Under the pieces are notes generated by a model. The model did no database searches. It saw only the letters and a list, made by a program, of their open reading frames with translations, and was not told the DNA's origin. Source: an uncultured Eubacteriales bacterium (lineage in GTDB: Bacteria; Bacillota; Clostridia; Lachnospirales; Lachnospiraceae). Taken from it: a stretch of 26,528 bases of DNA. The stretch is taken from contig UQCD01000024.1 of the NCBI GenBank assembly GCA_900539455.1, positions 1-26,528 of the forward strand, read 5' to 3'. Both the position numbers and the translations under genes were made by a program. Shown one piece after another: positions 8,225 to 14,626 of this stretch (position 1 is its first letter; every line of letters starts with the position of its first letter).

Positions 8225-9496
8225 ATGGAAAAGAAACCATTTGTTACACTTGATAAAATTAAGGAAATTACAAAAACATACCCAACGCCTTTTCATATTT
8301 ATGACGAAAAAGGTATTAGAGAGAATGTAAAAAAGCTTAAAGAAGCTTTTTCGTGGAATAAAGGATATAGAGAATTTTTTGCAATTAAGGCTACACCTAA
8401 TCCATTTCTTATTTCAATTTTAAAGGAATATGGTTGTGGTGTTGATTGTTCATCTATGTCAGAGCTATATATGGCTGAGAAAATGGGTTTTTCTGTAAAG
8501 GATATGGCTGATGGAATTATGTTCTCCTCAAATGCTACTCCGGCAGAAGAATTTGTATATGCAAAGAAGCTTGGTGCAATCATTAACCTAGATGATTTTA
8601 CACATATTGATTTCTTAGAAAAAACAGCAGGTATTCCAGAAAGAATTTGCCTAAGATATAATCCGGGCGGAATGTTTTCAATCAGCAATACTATTATGGA
8701 TAATCCAGGCGATGCTAAATATGGCTTTACAAAAGAGCAGTTATTTGAAGGCTATAAAATATTAAAGGAAAAGGGGGTTAAAACCTTTGGTATCCACGCT
8801 TTCCTTGCCAGCAATACAGTTACAAACGACTATTATCCTACACTTGCAAAGGAATTATTTGAGTTAGCTGTAGAAATAAAAGAAAAGCTGGATATTAAGC
8901 TTTCATTTATTAACCTGTCAGGTGGTGTTGGTATTCCTTACAAGCCAGATCAGGAGCCAAACGATATTATAAAAATTGGCGAGGGTGTAAGAAAGGTATA
9001 TGAAGAAGTGCTTACACCAAACGGCTTAGGTGATGTAGCTATATTTACTGAATTAGGCAGATTTATGATGGGACCATATGGTGGCTTGGTTACTAGAGCA
9101 ATTCACCAGAAGCATATTTACAAGGAATATATTGGCTGTGATGCTTGTGCTTGTAACCTTATGCGACCTGCTATGTATGGTGCATATCATCATATTACTG
9201 TTTTAGGCAAGGAAAATGAGCCTTGTGATCACAAATATGATGTAACTGGCTCATTATGTGAAAACAATGATAAATTTGCTATTGACAGAATGTTACCAAA
9301 GATTGATATAGGTGATTACTTATTTATTCACGATACAGGAGCTCATGGCTTTGCAATGGGCTACAACTACAATGGCAAGTTAAAATCAGCAGAGCTGTTA
9401 TTACACGAAAATGGTGATGTTCAATTAATAAGAAGAGCTGAAACTATTGATGATTATTTAGCTACCTTTGATTTTACAGATATTTTTAAAAAGTAA
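8225..9496 (+). CDS. lysA: Diaminopimelate decarboxylase
   Basis: A PLP enzyme of fold type III (alanine-racemase/ornithine decarboxylase fold) that decarboxylates meso-diaminopimelate to L-lysine, the last step of lysine synthesis. With the start at 8225, behind AAGGAGCACCTACA, it is 423 aa. Visible features are the PLP lysine in FFAIKATPNP (Lys55), a glycine loop SGGVG (232-236), a catalytic cysteine-glutamate pair in GSLCEN (Cys345, Glu346), and a late GAHGFAMGYNYNG segment that supplies cofactor-facing residues. Where many LysA proteins have HxHIGS, this one reads HAFLASN (191-197), which I take as a subfamily feature. No other lysine genes lie beside it, and no lysine riboswitch is seen in the short upstream gap. 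A related decarboxylase acting on another amino acid is possible but less likely. Confidence 0.88.
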   Translation: MEKKPFVTLDKIKEITKTYPTPFHIYDEKGIRENVKKLKEAFSWNKGYREFFAIKATPNPFLISILKEYGCGVDCSSMSELYMAEKMGFSVKDMADGIMFSSNATPAEEFVYAKKLGAIINLDDFTHIDFLEKTAGIPERICLRYNPGGMFSISNTIMDNPGDAKYGFTKEQLFEGYKILKEKGVKTFGIHAFLASNTVTNDYYPTLAKELFELAVEIKEKLDIKLSFINLSGGVGIPYKPDQEPNDIIKIGEGVRKVYEEVLTPNGLGDVAIFTELGRFMMGPYGGLVTRAIHQKHIYKEYIGCDACACNLMRPAMYGAYHHITVLGKENEPCDHKYDVTGSLCENNDKFAIDRMLPKIDIGDYLFIHDTGAHGFAMGYNYNGKLKSAELLLHENGDVQLIRRAETIDDYLATFDFTDIFKK

Positions 9497-9520
9497 AACA
9501 TAGCAGGCTCTAAAATCAGT

Positions 9521-9541
9521 ACCACCAGCTTTGCTGGTGGT
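9521..9541 (+). terminator. GC-rich perfect hairpin downstream of lysA
   Basis: ACCACCAGC (9521-9529) and GCTGGTGGT (9533-9541) form a perfect 9-bp stem around a TTT loop, 24 bp after the lysA stop. Only TTT follows, then GCTCTGCGG, so it is a poor terminator alone. Very compact GC-rich palindromes like this can also be repeat elements of the REP type. Either reading is possible. Confidence 0.45.
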
Positions 9542-9557
9542 TTGCTCTGCGGCTATA

Positions 9558-9624
9558 AGTCTGTGATACCTGCTGGCTCTAAAGAACTATGAAGAGTCTG
9601 CCAGCTGCACTAATGTCACAGGCT
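9558..9624 (+). other. Nested stem-loop in the lysA 3' region
   Basis: An outer 9-bp stem pairs 9558-9566 with 9616-9624 (one U·G). It encloses an inner 6-bp stem GCTGGC (9572-9577) with GCCAGC (9600-9605), which may continue as TCT/AGA. The element lies directly against the following terminator. The word GGCTCTAAA occurs both at 9506-9514 and at 9575-9583. It could be a structured 3' UTR, a processed small RNA or a repeat element; nothing in it matches a riboswitch core that I recognise. Confidence 0.5.
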
Positions 9625-9646
9625 GCCCCTTAAAGGGGCTTTTTTT
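9625..9646 (+). terminator. Strong intrinsic terminator for lysA
   Basis: GCCCCT (9625-9630) pairs with AGGGGC (9634-9639) around a TAA loop and is followed by seven T (9640-9646). This is a textbook intrinsic terminator and ends transcripts from lysA and the structured region before it. Confidence 0.9.
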
Positions 9647-9741
9647 ATACCTTGTTTAATGACTCATCCGTAAACGGGTTAAAGTACTCTTTCAACGACA
9701 TTCCGTCTTATCTGCTTATATATTACTTTTCTATAAAATAT

Positions 9742-9770
9742 TTGTGTAAATTGTTTCATTATGTTATACT
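9742..9770 (+). promoter_or_regulatory. Candidate extended -10 promoter for the 9802-17497 cluster
   Basis: TTGTGT (9742-9747) is 17 bp from TATACT (9765-9770), which is preceded by TG at 9762-9763. It lies after the lysA terminator and 31 bp before the chosen start at 9802. The rest of the 305-bp gap 9497-9801 holds the three hairpins listed separately and, at 9647-9741, no gene or site that I can support. Confidence 0.6.
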
Positions 9771-9801
9771 GTACAAGTATGACTATAATCTGGAGGCAGA
9801 T

Positions 9802-11196
9802 ATGAATTCAACAATTAAAGAAATTATGAATAATAAAAATTTAGAAATTAATATTCCAAAGTTTGGAAAAGGCTTAATGACTATTTTTAACAGTTATTCA
9901 TTTATAAGACTTTCAATGAACTATTACACATATTATGAAATTATTAATGAAAGTGATAAAAAAGATACTATATTGGAAAGCTTTATTGAAAGATTTAATA
10001 AAATAATAAAATATGGTGTAATAGGCCCTGTTATGGGAGAAACACAAGAAAAGGTATTAAAGGATGTTGTAGAGGTAAGAAATGAGGTAATAGACTTAAT
10101 GAAGGGTCTTACCTGTCTTGCTGATATATTTAATATTTATGAGTATGTTCTCAATAGAATTGAGTATAATTATAAAGACTCCTCATATATTGAAAAGCTA
10201 AGTGATGCGGATTTTACAACAACAGTTATATCCTATATTCTTTCGGATAAGGATAATGTTGTAATGAATACAAAAATAAGTGAAACAGTCAGAGAATTAC
10301 CTGTTCGTCTTACAAAGGCTAAGTTTTTTGAAATGCTACATACAGGTATGCTGGTTTATAAGGGAAGTGAAAAACAAAGCGTTGATGACTTTTTATATAT
10401 GCTTAGAACATCAACAATGCTTGATATAGTCCCTTCAGCATTTAATTTGTCAGAGGATATAAAGGATATCTATGAAGAGTTTAAAAATGTAGATTTTTCA
10501 AATATTAATGAAGAACAATATACAGACCTTTCCGCAAAGCTTAAGTTTGCAACTGATTTCATAGAGGATACAGTAAACAAATATATGATATTTGCAGAGG
10601 TATTAAATGATGCTTATGTAATTGTTTTATCAAATCATTATGTAGAGGAGCTTCCTTTAGAGCGTCCGGCCTGCACAATGATTATAGAAACATTATATAA
10701 TAGATTTACAAAGGACAAGCTGGCAGATGATGTAGAGGTGGAAAATATTTTTTTTCAGCTGGAAGGAAAACAGGAGGCTTATCACAGACAATACAGTAAT
10801 ATGCTTAGCACACTGGAATATTTGCTGGACTCAAAGAAGGAACTTATTGGCTCTTTAGTGTTAGATACTATGTACAATTCCTTAGAGATAATTAGTAAGC
10901 TGGTATCAGGCAGTATTTTTGTTGAATTTGATACTGAAACAAATAGCGAGGAAGCAGATATAGAGTATATTGATAGTAAATTCGAAGTCTTAAGGGCAGA
11001 TTTTACTGAGTTTTTTAAGAACAATAAAAAGCCTGTAAACAGAGCTGTTATGGCACAGGTTTTGTCAGCCTTACCAATATTTTTTAACAATGTTGATGAA
11101 ATCAAGGATTATATTGTTCAAAGCATAGGTCAATGTAGTGATGAGGCAGAAAAGCTTGCCTGCTATGAAATTTTCCATTCGTTAATGGAGGAATAA
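9802..11196 (+). CDS. Hypothetical protein, 464 aa, family not recognised
   Basis: I do not recognise this protein. It begins at ATG 9802, five bases after GGAGG (9792-9796). A longer frame reaching back to 9652 would run through the promoter and is rejected. The product has no signal peptide, no membrane segment and no cysteine-cluster or nucleotide-binding motif. It is strongly helical by composition and rich in acidic residues, with many Leu/Ile/Phe at helix-like spacing, which suggests a soluble all-alpha scaffold or adaptor. It is the first gene after the promoter and is followed after 1 bp by a 102-aa unknown gene, so the two are probably translated together. Codon use and base composition resemble the neighbours, giving no sign of recent transfer. 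Confidence 0.8.
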   Translation: MNSTIKEIMNNKNLEINIPKFGKGLMTIFNSYSFIRLSMNYYTYYEIINESDKKDTILESFIERFNKIIKYGVIGPVMGETQEKVLKDVVEVRNEVIDLMKGLTCLADIFNIYEYVLNRIEYNYKDSSYIEKLSDADFTTTVISYILSDKDNVVMNTKISETVRELPVRLTKAKFFEMLHTGMLVYKGSEKQSVDDFLYMLRTSTMLDIVPSAFNLSEDIKDIYEEFKNVDFSNINEEQYTDLSAKLKFATDFIEDTVNKYMIFAEVLNDAYVIVLSNHYVEELPLERPACTMIIETLYNRFTKDKLADDVEVENIFFQLEGKQEAYHRQYSNMLSTLEYLLDSKKELIGSLVLDTMYNSLEIISKLVSGSIFVEFDTETNSEEADIEYIDSKFEVLRADFTEFFKNNKKPVNRAVMAQVLSALPIFFNNVDEIKDYIVQSIGQCSDEAEKLACYEIFHSLMEE

Positions 11197-11197
11197 T

Positions 11198-11506
11198 ATG
11201 AAAATTCCAAAAAATGTTATTTTTGGTTGTGAAGCAGAAAAGGATAAAAAAAGAATTTTAACTGCATTAAAAAAGGATAGGCTTTTGCTGGAGGTTTATT
11301 TAATAACACTTCCAGAAAAAAATGGTCTATTAGAAATATACCCATCTTATATATTTACAAAGGTTGATATATACAAGAAAAAAAATCCTAAGGTTGTAGG
11401 GATTGCAGACGGATATGATGAGGCTGTAGATATAGTTTCAACAACCCTTCTGGATTGTTACAATAGTCAGGGGGATTTTGATTTAAAGAAATATTTTATT
11501 AGCTGA
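11198..11506 (+). CDS. Hypothetical protein, 102 aa
   Basis: I cannot assign this small soluble protein to a family. It starts with MKIPKNVIFGCEAEKDKKRI and has an alternating beta/alpha feel (LLEVYLITLP, LLEIYPSYIFTKV, VVGIADGYDEAVDIV), which would suit a small alpha/beta or ferredoxin-like fold. No membrane segment or metal motif is present apart from two lone cysteines. The ribosome binding site GGAGG (11187-11191) lies within the end of the preceding 464-aa gene, only 1 bp separates the two, and the pair is probably translationally coupled. The DUF2953 gene follows after 29 bp. A functional link with either neighbour is inferred only from spacing. Confidence 0.8.
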   Translation: MKIPKNVIFGCEAEKDKKRILTALKKDRLLLEVYLITLPEKNGLLEIYPSYIFTKVDIYKKKNPKVVGIADGYDEAVDIVSTTLLDCYNSQGDFDLKKYFIS

Positions 11507-11535
11507 CAAAGAAAAAATTTAAAGGAGAGGTAAAA

Positions 11536-12483
11536 ATGTTACATATAATACTAACAATATTAAAAATAATAGGTATTTTGTTACTTTTAATAATAGGCCT
11601 CTTACTTGCAATTACATTATGCGTATTATTTCTTCCAATAAGATACTGCGGTAATAGTAAATATAATAAAGATGAAAGAAATTTACAGATAAAGGTTAGA
11701 TACCTGTTTGGAATTATTCGGTTTAATGCAAATTGGGAGAAAAATAATAGAAATATTTCTTTTAAGATATTCGCAAAGGATATGTTAAAGGAAAGAAGCA
11801 GCAAAAAGAAAAAGGCTAAAAAGACTACAAAGGGTGTTAATAAAAGTAATGCAGCTGTAAAAAAGAAGGATATAGCTGCTGTACCAAGGGAAAAAGATTT
11901 AAATACCTGTAGTGTAGAAGATAATACTTTAGATATTTGCAGCACAGATAATATAAAAGATAATGCTTTAGATGAGAATATAACTACTAATAAAAAAAAT
12001 AACACTATATTTAAGATAAAGCAATTTATTGATAAAATTTTAAATATTAAAAATAAGTTAAAAGCCTTTGTACAAAACTTTATTAATAAAGCAAAGCATT
12101 TTTTAGAAAAGCTTAGAAACATAAATAATAAAAAAAATGAATATATTGAGTTTTTGACAGACGAAAGGTCAAAGACAGCAATTAAGGAAATTAAAAGATT
12201 ATCAGGTGTAACCTTTAAGCACATAAGACCAACAAAGGTAAAAGGTCACATTAGGTTTGGTACTGGCTCGCCTGATACAACAGGCCAGTTATTAGGTTTA
12301 ATATCAATATTTACTTCAGATTATTTTAAAAAGCTAAGCCTGGAGGCTGATTTTAATAATGAAGTAACAGATATAGATATAAAATTTAAGGGAAGAATAA
12401 GAATAATAAATTTGGTTATTGTTGCAATTAAATTATATAAAATTGATAGATTGAAGGAATTTATAAGCTTTGTAAAGCAATAG
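11536..12483 (+). CDS. DUF2953 membrane-anchored protein (YtfI-like)
   Basis: A 315-aa protein with one long N-terminal membrane segment (about residues 3-33) followed by a FLPIRYCG turn and a KVRYLFGIIRFNANW segment typical of DUF2953. A Lys/Asn-rich low-complexity stretch fills about residues 85-205. The conserved C-terminal part (about 215-315) contains HIRPTKVKGHIRFGTGSPDTTG and a GRIRIINLVIVAIKLYK end. In Bacillus the family member YtfI is next to ytfJ/gerW, and here gerW follows after 12 bp. This supports a role in spore or envelope formation, though the biochemical function is not known. The lysine-rich middle is longer than the conserved core needs and looks like a flexible linker. 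Start is behind AAAGGAGAGG. Confidence 0.85.
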   Translation: MLHIILTILKIIGILLLLIIGLLLAITLCVLFLPIRYCGNSKYNKDERNLQIKVRYLFGIIRFNANWEKNNRNISFKIFAKDMLKERSSKKKKAKKTTKGVNKSNAAVKKKDIAAVPREKDLNTCSVEDNTLDICSTDNIKDNALDENITTNKKNNTIFKIKQFIDKILNIKNKLKAFVQNFINKAKHFLEKLRNINNKKNEYIEFLTDERSKTAIKEIKRLSGVTFKHIRPTKVKGHIRFGTGSPDTTGQLLGLISIFTSDYFKKLSLEADFNNEVTDIDIKFKGRIRIINLVIVAIKLYKIDRLKEFISFVKQ

Positions 12484-12495
12484 GAGGATTAAGAA

Positions 12496-12879
12496 ATGGC
12501 AGAAAACAAAAATTTTAGTTCAAATGTAAACGCATTATTTGAGGGAATGTCAGGCTTTGTTACTACAAAAACGGTAGTAGGTGACGCAGTTCATATCGGT
12601 GACACAATTATTTTGCCACTTGTTGATGTGTCCTTTGGTATGGGTGCTGGCAGCAATGGAGGAGGAATGGGTGGAAAAATGACGCCTTCAGCAGTTTTAG
12701 TAATAAACAATGGTTCAAGCAAGGTTGTTAATATTAAAAATCAGGATAGCTTATCAAAAATTCTCGATATGGTACCCGATATTGTAAATAAACTATTAAA
12801 GAAGGACGGAAAAGAAAACAGTGACACAAAATTGTCAGATGAAGAAATAATCGAGGCAGCTACTAATCAAAATAATTAG
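12496..12879 (+). CDS. gerW: GerW family sporulation protein (YtfJ)
   Basis: A 127-aa protein of the GerW/YtfJ family, which in Bacillus is a spore inner-membrane-associated protein needed for normal germination. The recognisable core runs from VNALFEGMSGFVTTKTVVG through GDTIILPLVDVSFGMGAGS, a very glycine-rich loop (about residues 49-60), and AVLVINNGSSKVVNI. It starts behind TAGGAGGATTAAGA, 12 bp after the DUF2953 gene; this pairing is conserved in spore-forming Firmicutes. The acidic C-terminal tail is variable. Homologues exist in some organisms not known to sporulate, so its presence suggests but does not prove sporulation. Confidence 0.93.
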   Translation: MAENKNFSSNVNALFEGMSGFVTTKTVVGDAVHIGDTIILPLVDVSFGMGAGSNGGGMGGKMTPSAVLVINNGSSKVVNIKNQDSLSKILDMVPDIVNKLLKKDGKENSDTKLSDEEIIEAATNQNN

Positions 12880-12927
12880 TACGAAAAACTGACCGTATAT
12901 CATATAATATATAAAAAGAGGTGTTAT

Positions 12928-13071
12928 ATGAAACGAATATGCGGTTTTATACTATTCTGGCTGGGGATAGGCATTGTTATTGGCTTATATTTAGAAGCCT
13001 CCTTTATTTTAATATGTATATTAATATTATTAATTTTAATAGGGTACAATTTATTTTCGTCATGTAAATAA
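12928..13071 (+). CDS. Small membrane peptide, 47 aa
   Basis: A 47-codon gene starting MKRICGFILFWLGIGIVIGL, with ribosome binding site AGAGGTG spaced 6 nt from the ATG at 12928. The peptide has a short basic N-terminus and two hydrophobic stretches (about residues 5-21 and 24-41) joined by YLEAS, ending NLFSSCK. It could span the membrane once as a long helix or twice as a hairpin. It lies 48 bp after gerW and 9 bp before metF. I recall similar short peptides beside gerW in other Clostridia, but this is memory and not a search. No function is known. Good ribosome binding site, tight spacing and sense-strand codon pattern argue for a real gene. Confidence 0.7.
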   Translation: MKRICGFILFWLGIGIVIGLYLEASFILICILILLILIGYNLFSSCK

Positions 13072-13080
13072 GGAGAAAAA

Positions 13081-13938
13081 ATGGACAGTAGGAAAAAACA
13101 AATCTTTTCCTTTGAGGTATTCCCACCAAAAAAGGAAGGAAGTATTGAAACAATATATAGCACCTTAGAAGGTTTGAAGGACTTAAAACCAGATTTTATC
13201 AGTGTTACCTATGGTGCAGGTGGAAGAACAGCAGGTAATAGTAAAACCTGTGAAATTGCATCAATAATTAAAGAAAAATATAATATCACTCCTATAGCAC
13301 ATCTTACCTGTGTAAATTCCTGCAAAAGTGAGGTAAATGCAGAACTTGTTAATTTAAAAAATCATGGCATAAAAAATATTTTGGCCTTAAGAGGTGATAT
13401 TGTACCTGATATTGAAAGAAAAAATGATTTTGCACACGCTTCAGATTTAATAGAATATATAAACAAATTTGCACCAGGAGAATTTGAGTTGTATGGTGCC
13501 TGCTATCCGGAGGTACATTGCGATAGTCCGGATATGATTTCAGATATTGCAAATCTTAAGAAAAAGGTAGAAGTAGGTGCAAAACATCTTATTTCCCAAT
13601 TATTTTTTGAAAATCAGAAGTTTTATGATTTTTATGAAAAGACTAGAATTGCAGGTATTGATGTTCCTATCGAAGCTGGAATTATGCCTGTTACAAACAA
13701 AAAACAGATAGAAAGAATGGTAACTATGTGTGGTGCCAGTCTTCCTTCTAAATTTGTAAAGGTTTTACAGCGTTATGAAAATTCCCCAGAGGCACTTAGA
13801 GATGCAGGAATAGCATATGCTATAGACCAGATTGTAGATTTGGTATCAAATGGTGTTGACGGTATTCATTTATATACTATGAATAATCCTTATATTGCAA
13901 AAAAGATTAATGAAGCAGTAAGAAGCCTGTTTATGTAG
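13081..13938 (+). CDS. metF: Methylenetetrahydrofolate reductase
   Basis: A flavoprotein of the MTHFR TIM-barrel family, reducing 5,10-methylene-THF to 5-methyl-THF, the methyl donor for MetH. At 285 aa it has the single-domain bacterial length. Seen are SFEVFPPKKEG (catalytic-type Glu12), ISVTYGAGG, a NILALRGDI segment, HLISQLFFENQKFYDF and GIMPVTNKKQIERM. The start ATG at 13081 follows AAGGAGAAAA, 9 bp after the 47-aa peptide. The following three genes complete a methionine-forming set. It lacks the long C-terminal regulatory domain of eukaryotic MTHFR, as expected. Some anaerobes couple this enzyme with MetV or RnfC2 subunits; neither is next to it here. Confidence 0.95.
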   Translation: MDSRKKQIFSFEVFPPKKEGSIETIYSTLEGLKDLKPDFISVTYGAGGRTAGNSKTCEIASIIKEKYNITPIAHLTCVNSCKSEVNAELVNLKNHGIKNILALRGDIVPDIERKNDFAHASDLIEYINKFAPGEFELYGACYPEVHCDSPDMISDIANLKKKVEVGAKHLISQLFFENQKFYDFYEKTRIAGIDVPIEAGIMPVTNKKQIERMVTMCGASLPSKFVKVLQRYENSPEALRDAGIAYAIDQIVDLVSNGVDGIHLYTMNNPYIAKKINEAVRSLFM

Positions 13939-13945
13939 GAAAACT

Positions 13946-14626
13946 ATGGATAAAATTGAAATAACAAAGCTTAACTTTGAGGAGGCTGCCAGATACTTAG
14001 GGTATAAGGGTAATACTCCTGAGAGTCAGGTGTTGGATATAATGAACTGGGCTGCAAAGAAAATAATTGATAATGCCATACCAAGATATTTATACAAAAA
14101 ATTTCCTATTAATACCGTAGATAAAGGCATAGAGGTTGCCGGGACAAGTATTGTACTAACAGGAAATTCTGCTAAGCTGCACCTAAAGGGATGTAATTAT
14201 GTTTATCTTATATGTGCAACACTATCTGGCGAAATAGACCGGCTTATTAGAATAACAGAATTAAAGGATATGGCAAGGGCTTTAATAGTAGATACGATGG
14301 CAAGTGTTGCTATTGAAAATGTTATGGAGCAGGTAGAAGAAATTATACATAAAGAAAATATGGGAAAATTTCTTACATATAGATTTGGAATTGGCTATGG
14401 TGATTTGCCTATAAGCCTGGAACCGGATTTTCTCAAGGTTTTGAATGCTGAAAAGCTGATTGGGCTTTGTTCTACTGACAATTTTATTTTATCTCCCAGA
14501 AAATCAGTTGTATGTGTTATGGGTGTAAGTGATAATGAAATCTTAAAAAGAAAGCAAAGCTGCAGCATATGTAATATGCAGAATAGATGCGAATACAGAA
14601 AAAGAGGTGATCGCTGTGGATTTTAA
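13946..14626 (+). CDS. Free-standing methionine synthase activation (reactivation) protein
   Basis: A 226-aa protein matching the vitamin B12-dependent methionine synthase activation domain, which in classical MetH is the C-terminal AdoMet-binding module that re-methylates oxidised cob(II)alamin. Key features are RFGIGYGDLP (the counterpart of the RxSPGYGD AdoMet-binding motif, with GI where SP is usual), a following IGLCSTDNFILSPRKSVVCVMG stretch, and a cysteine-rich tail (CSICNMQNRCEYRKRGDRCG). The MetH encoded next lacks this domain, so this gene supplies it in trans. It begins 7 bp after metF, and its end overlaps the metH start. The tail, with Cys spaced CxxC-x5-C-x7-C, is common in split clostridial versions and may bind metal. 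Confidence 0.9.
   Translation: MDKIEITKLNFEEAARYLGYKGNTPESQVLDIMNWAAKKIIDNAIPRYLYKKFPINTVDKGIEVAGTSIVLTGNSAKLHLKGCNYVYLICATLSGEIDRLIRITELKDMARALIVDTMASVAIENVMEQVEEIIHKENMGKFLTYRFGIGYGDLPISLEPDFLKVLNAEKLIGLCSTDNFILSPRKSVVCVMGVSDNEILKRKQSCSICNMQNRCEYRKRGDRCGF

Noticed and set aside
9784..9789. TATAAT at 9784-9789 as the promoter of the 464-aa gene
   Set aside because: It is too close to the ribosome binding site at 9792-9796 for a start point downstream of it, and the 9742-9770 pair fits better.
9652..9801. A 50-residue N-terminal extension of the 464-aa protein
   Set aside because: It runs from the lysA terminator through the promoter; a GGAGG precedes the ATG at 9802.
11499..12224. Minus-strand 241-aa hydrophobic reading frame
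   Set aside because: It is the antisense of the lysine-rich DUF2953 linker, where AAA/AAG read backwards as TTT/CTT gives false Phe/Leu-rich protein; it has no independent signals.
12880..12927. Promoter or riboswitch in the gap before the 47-aa gene
   Set aside because: A TATAAT is present at 12903-12908 but no -35 box lies at a proper distance, and 48 bp is too short for a riboswitch.
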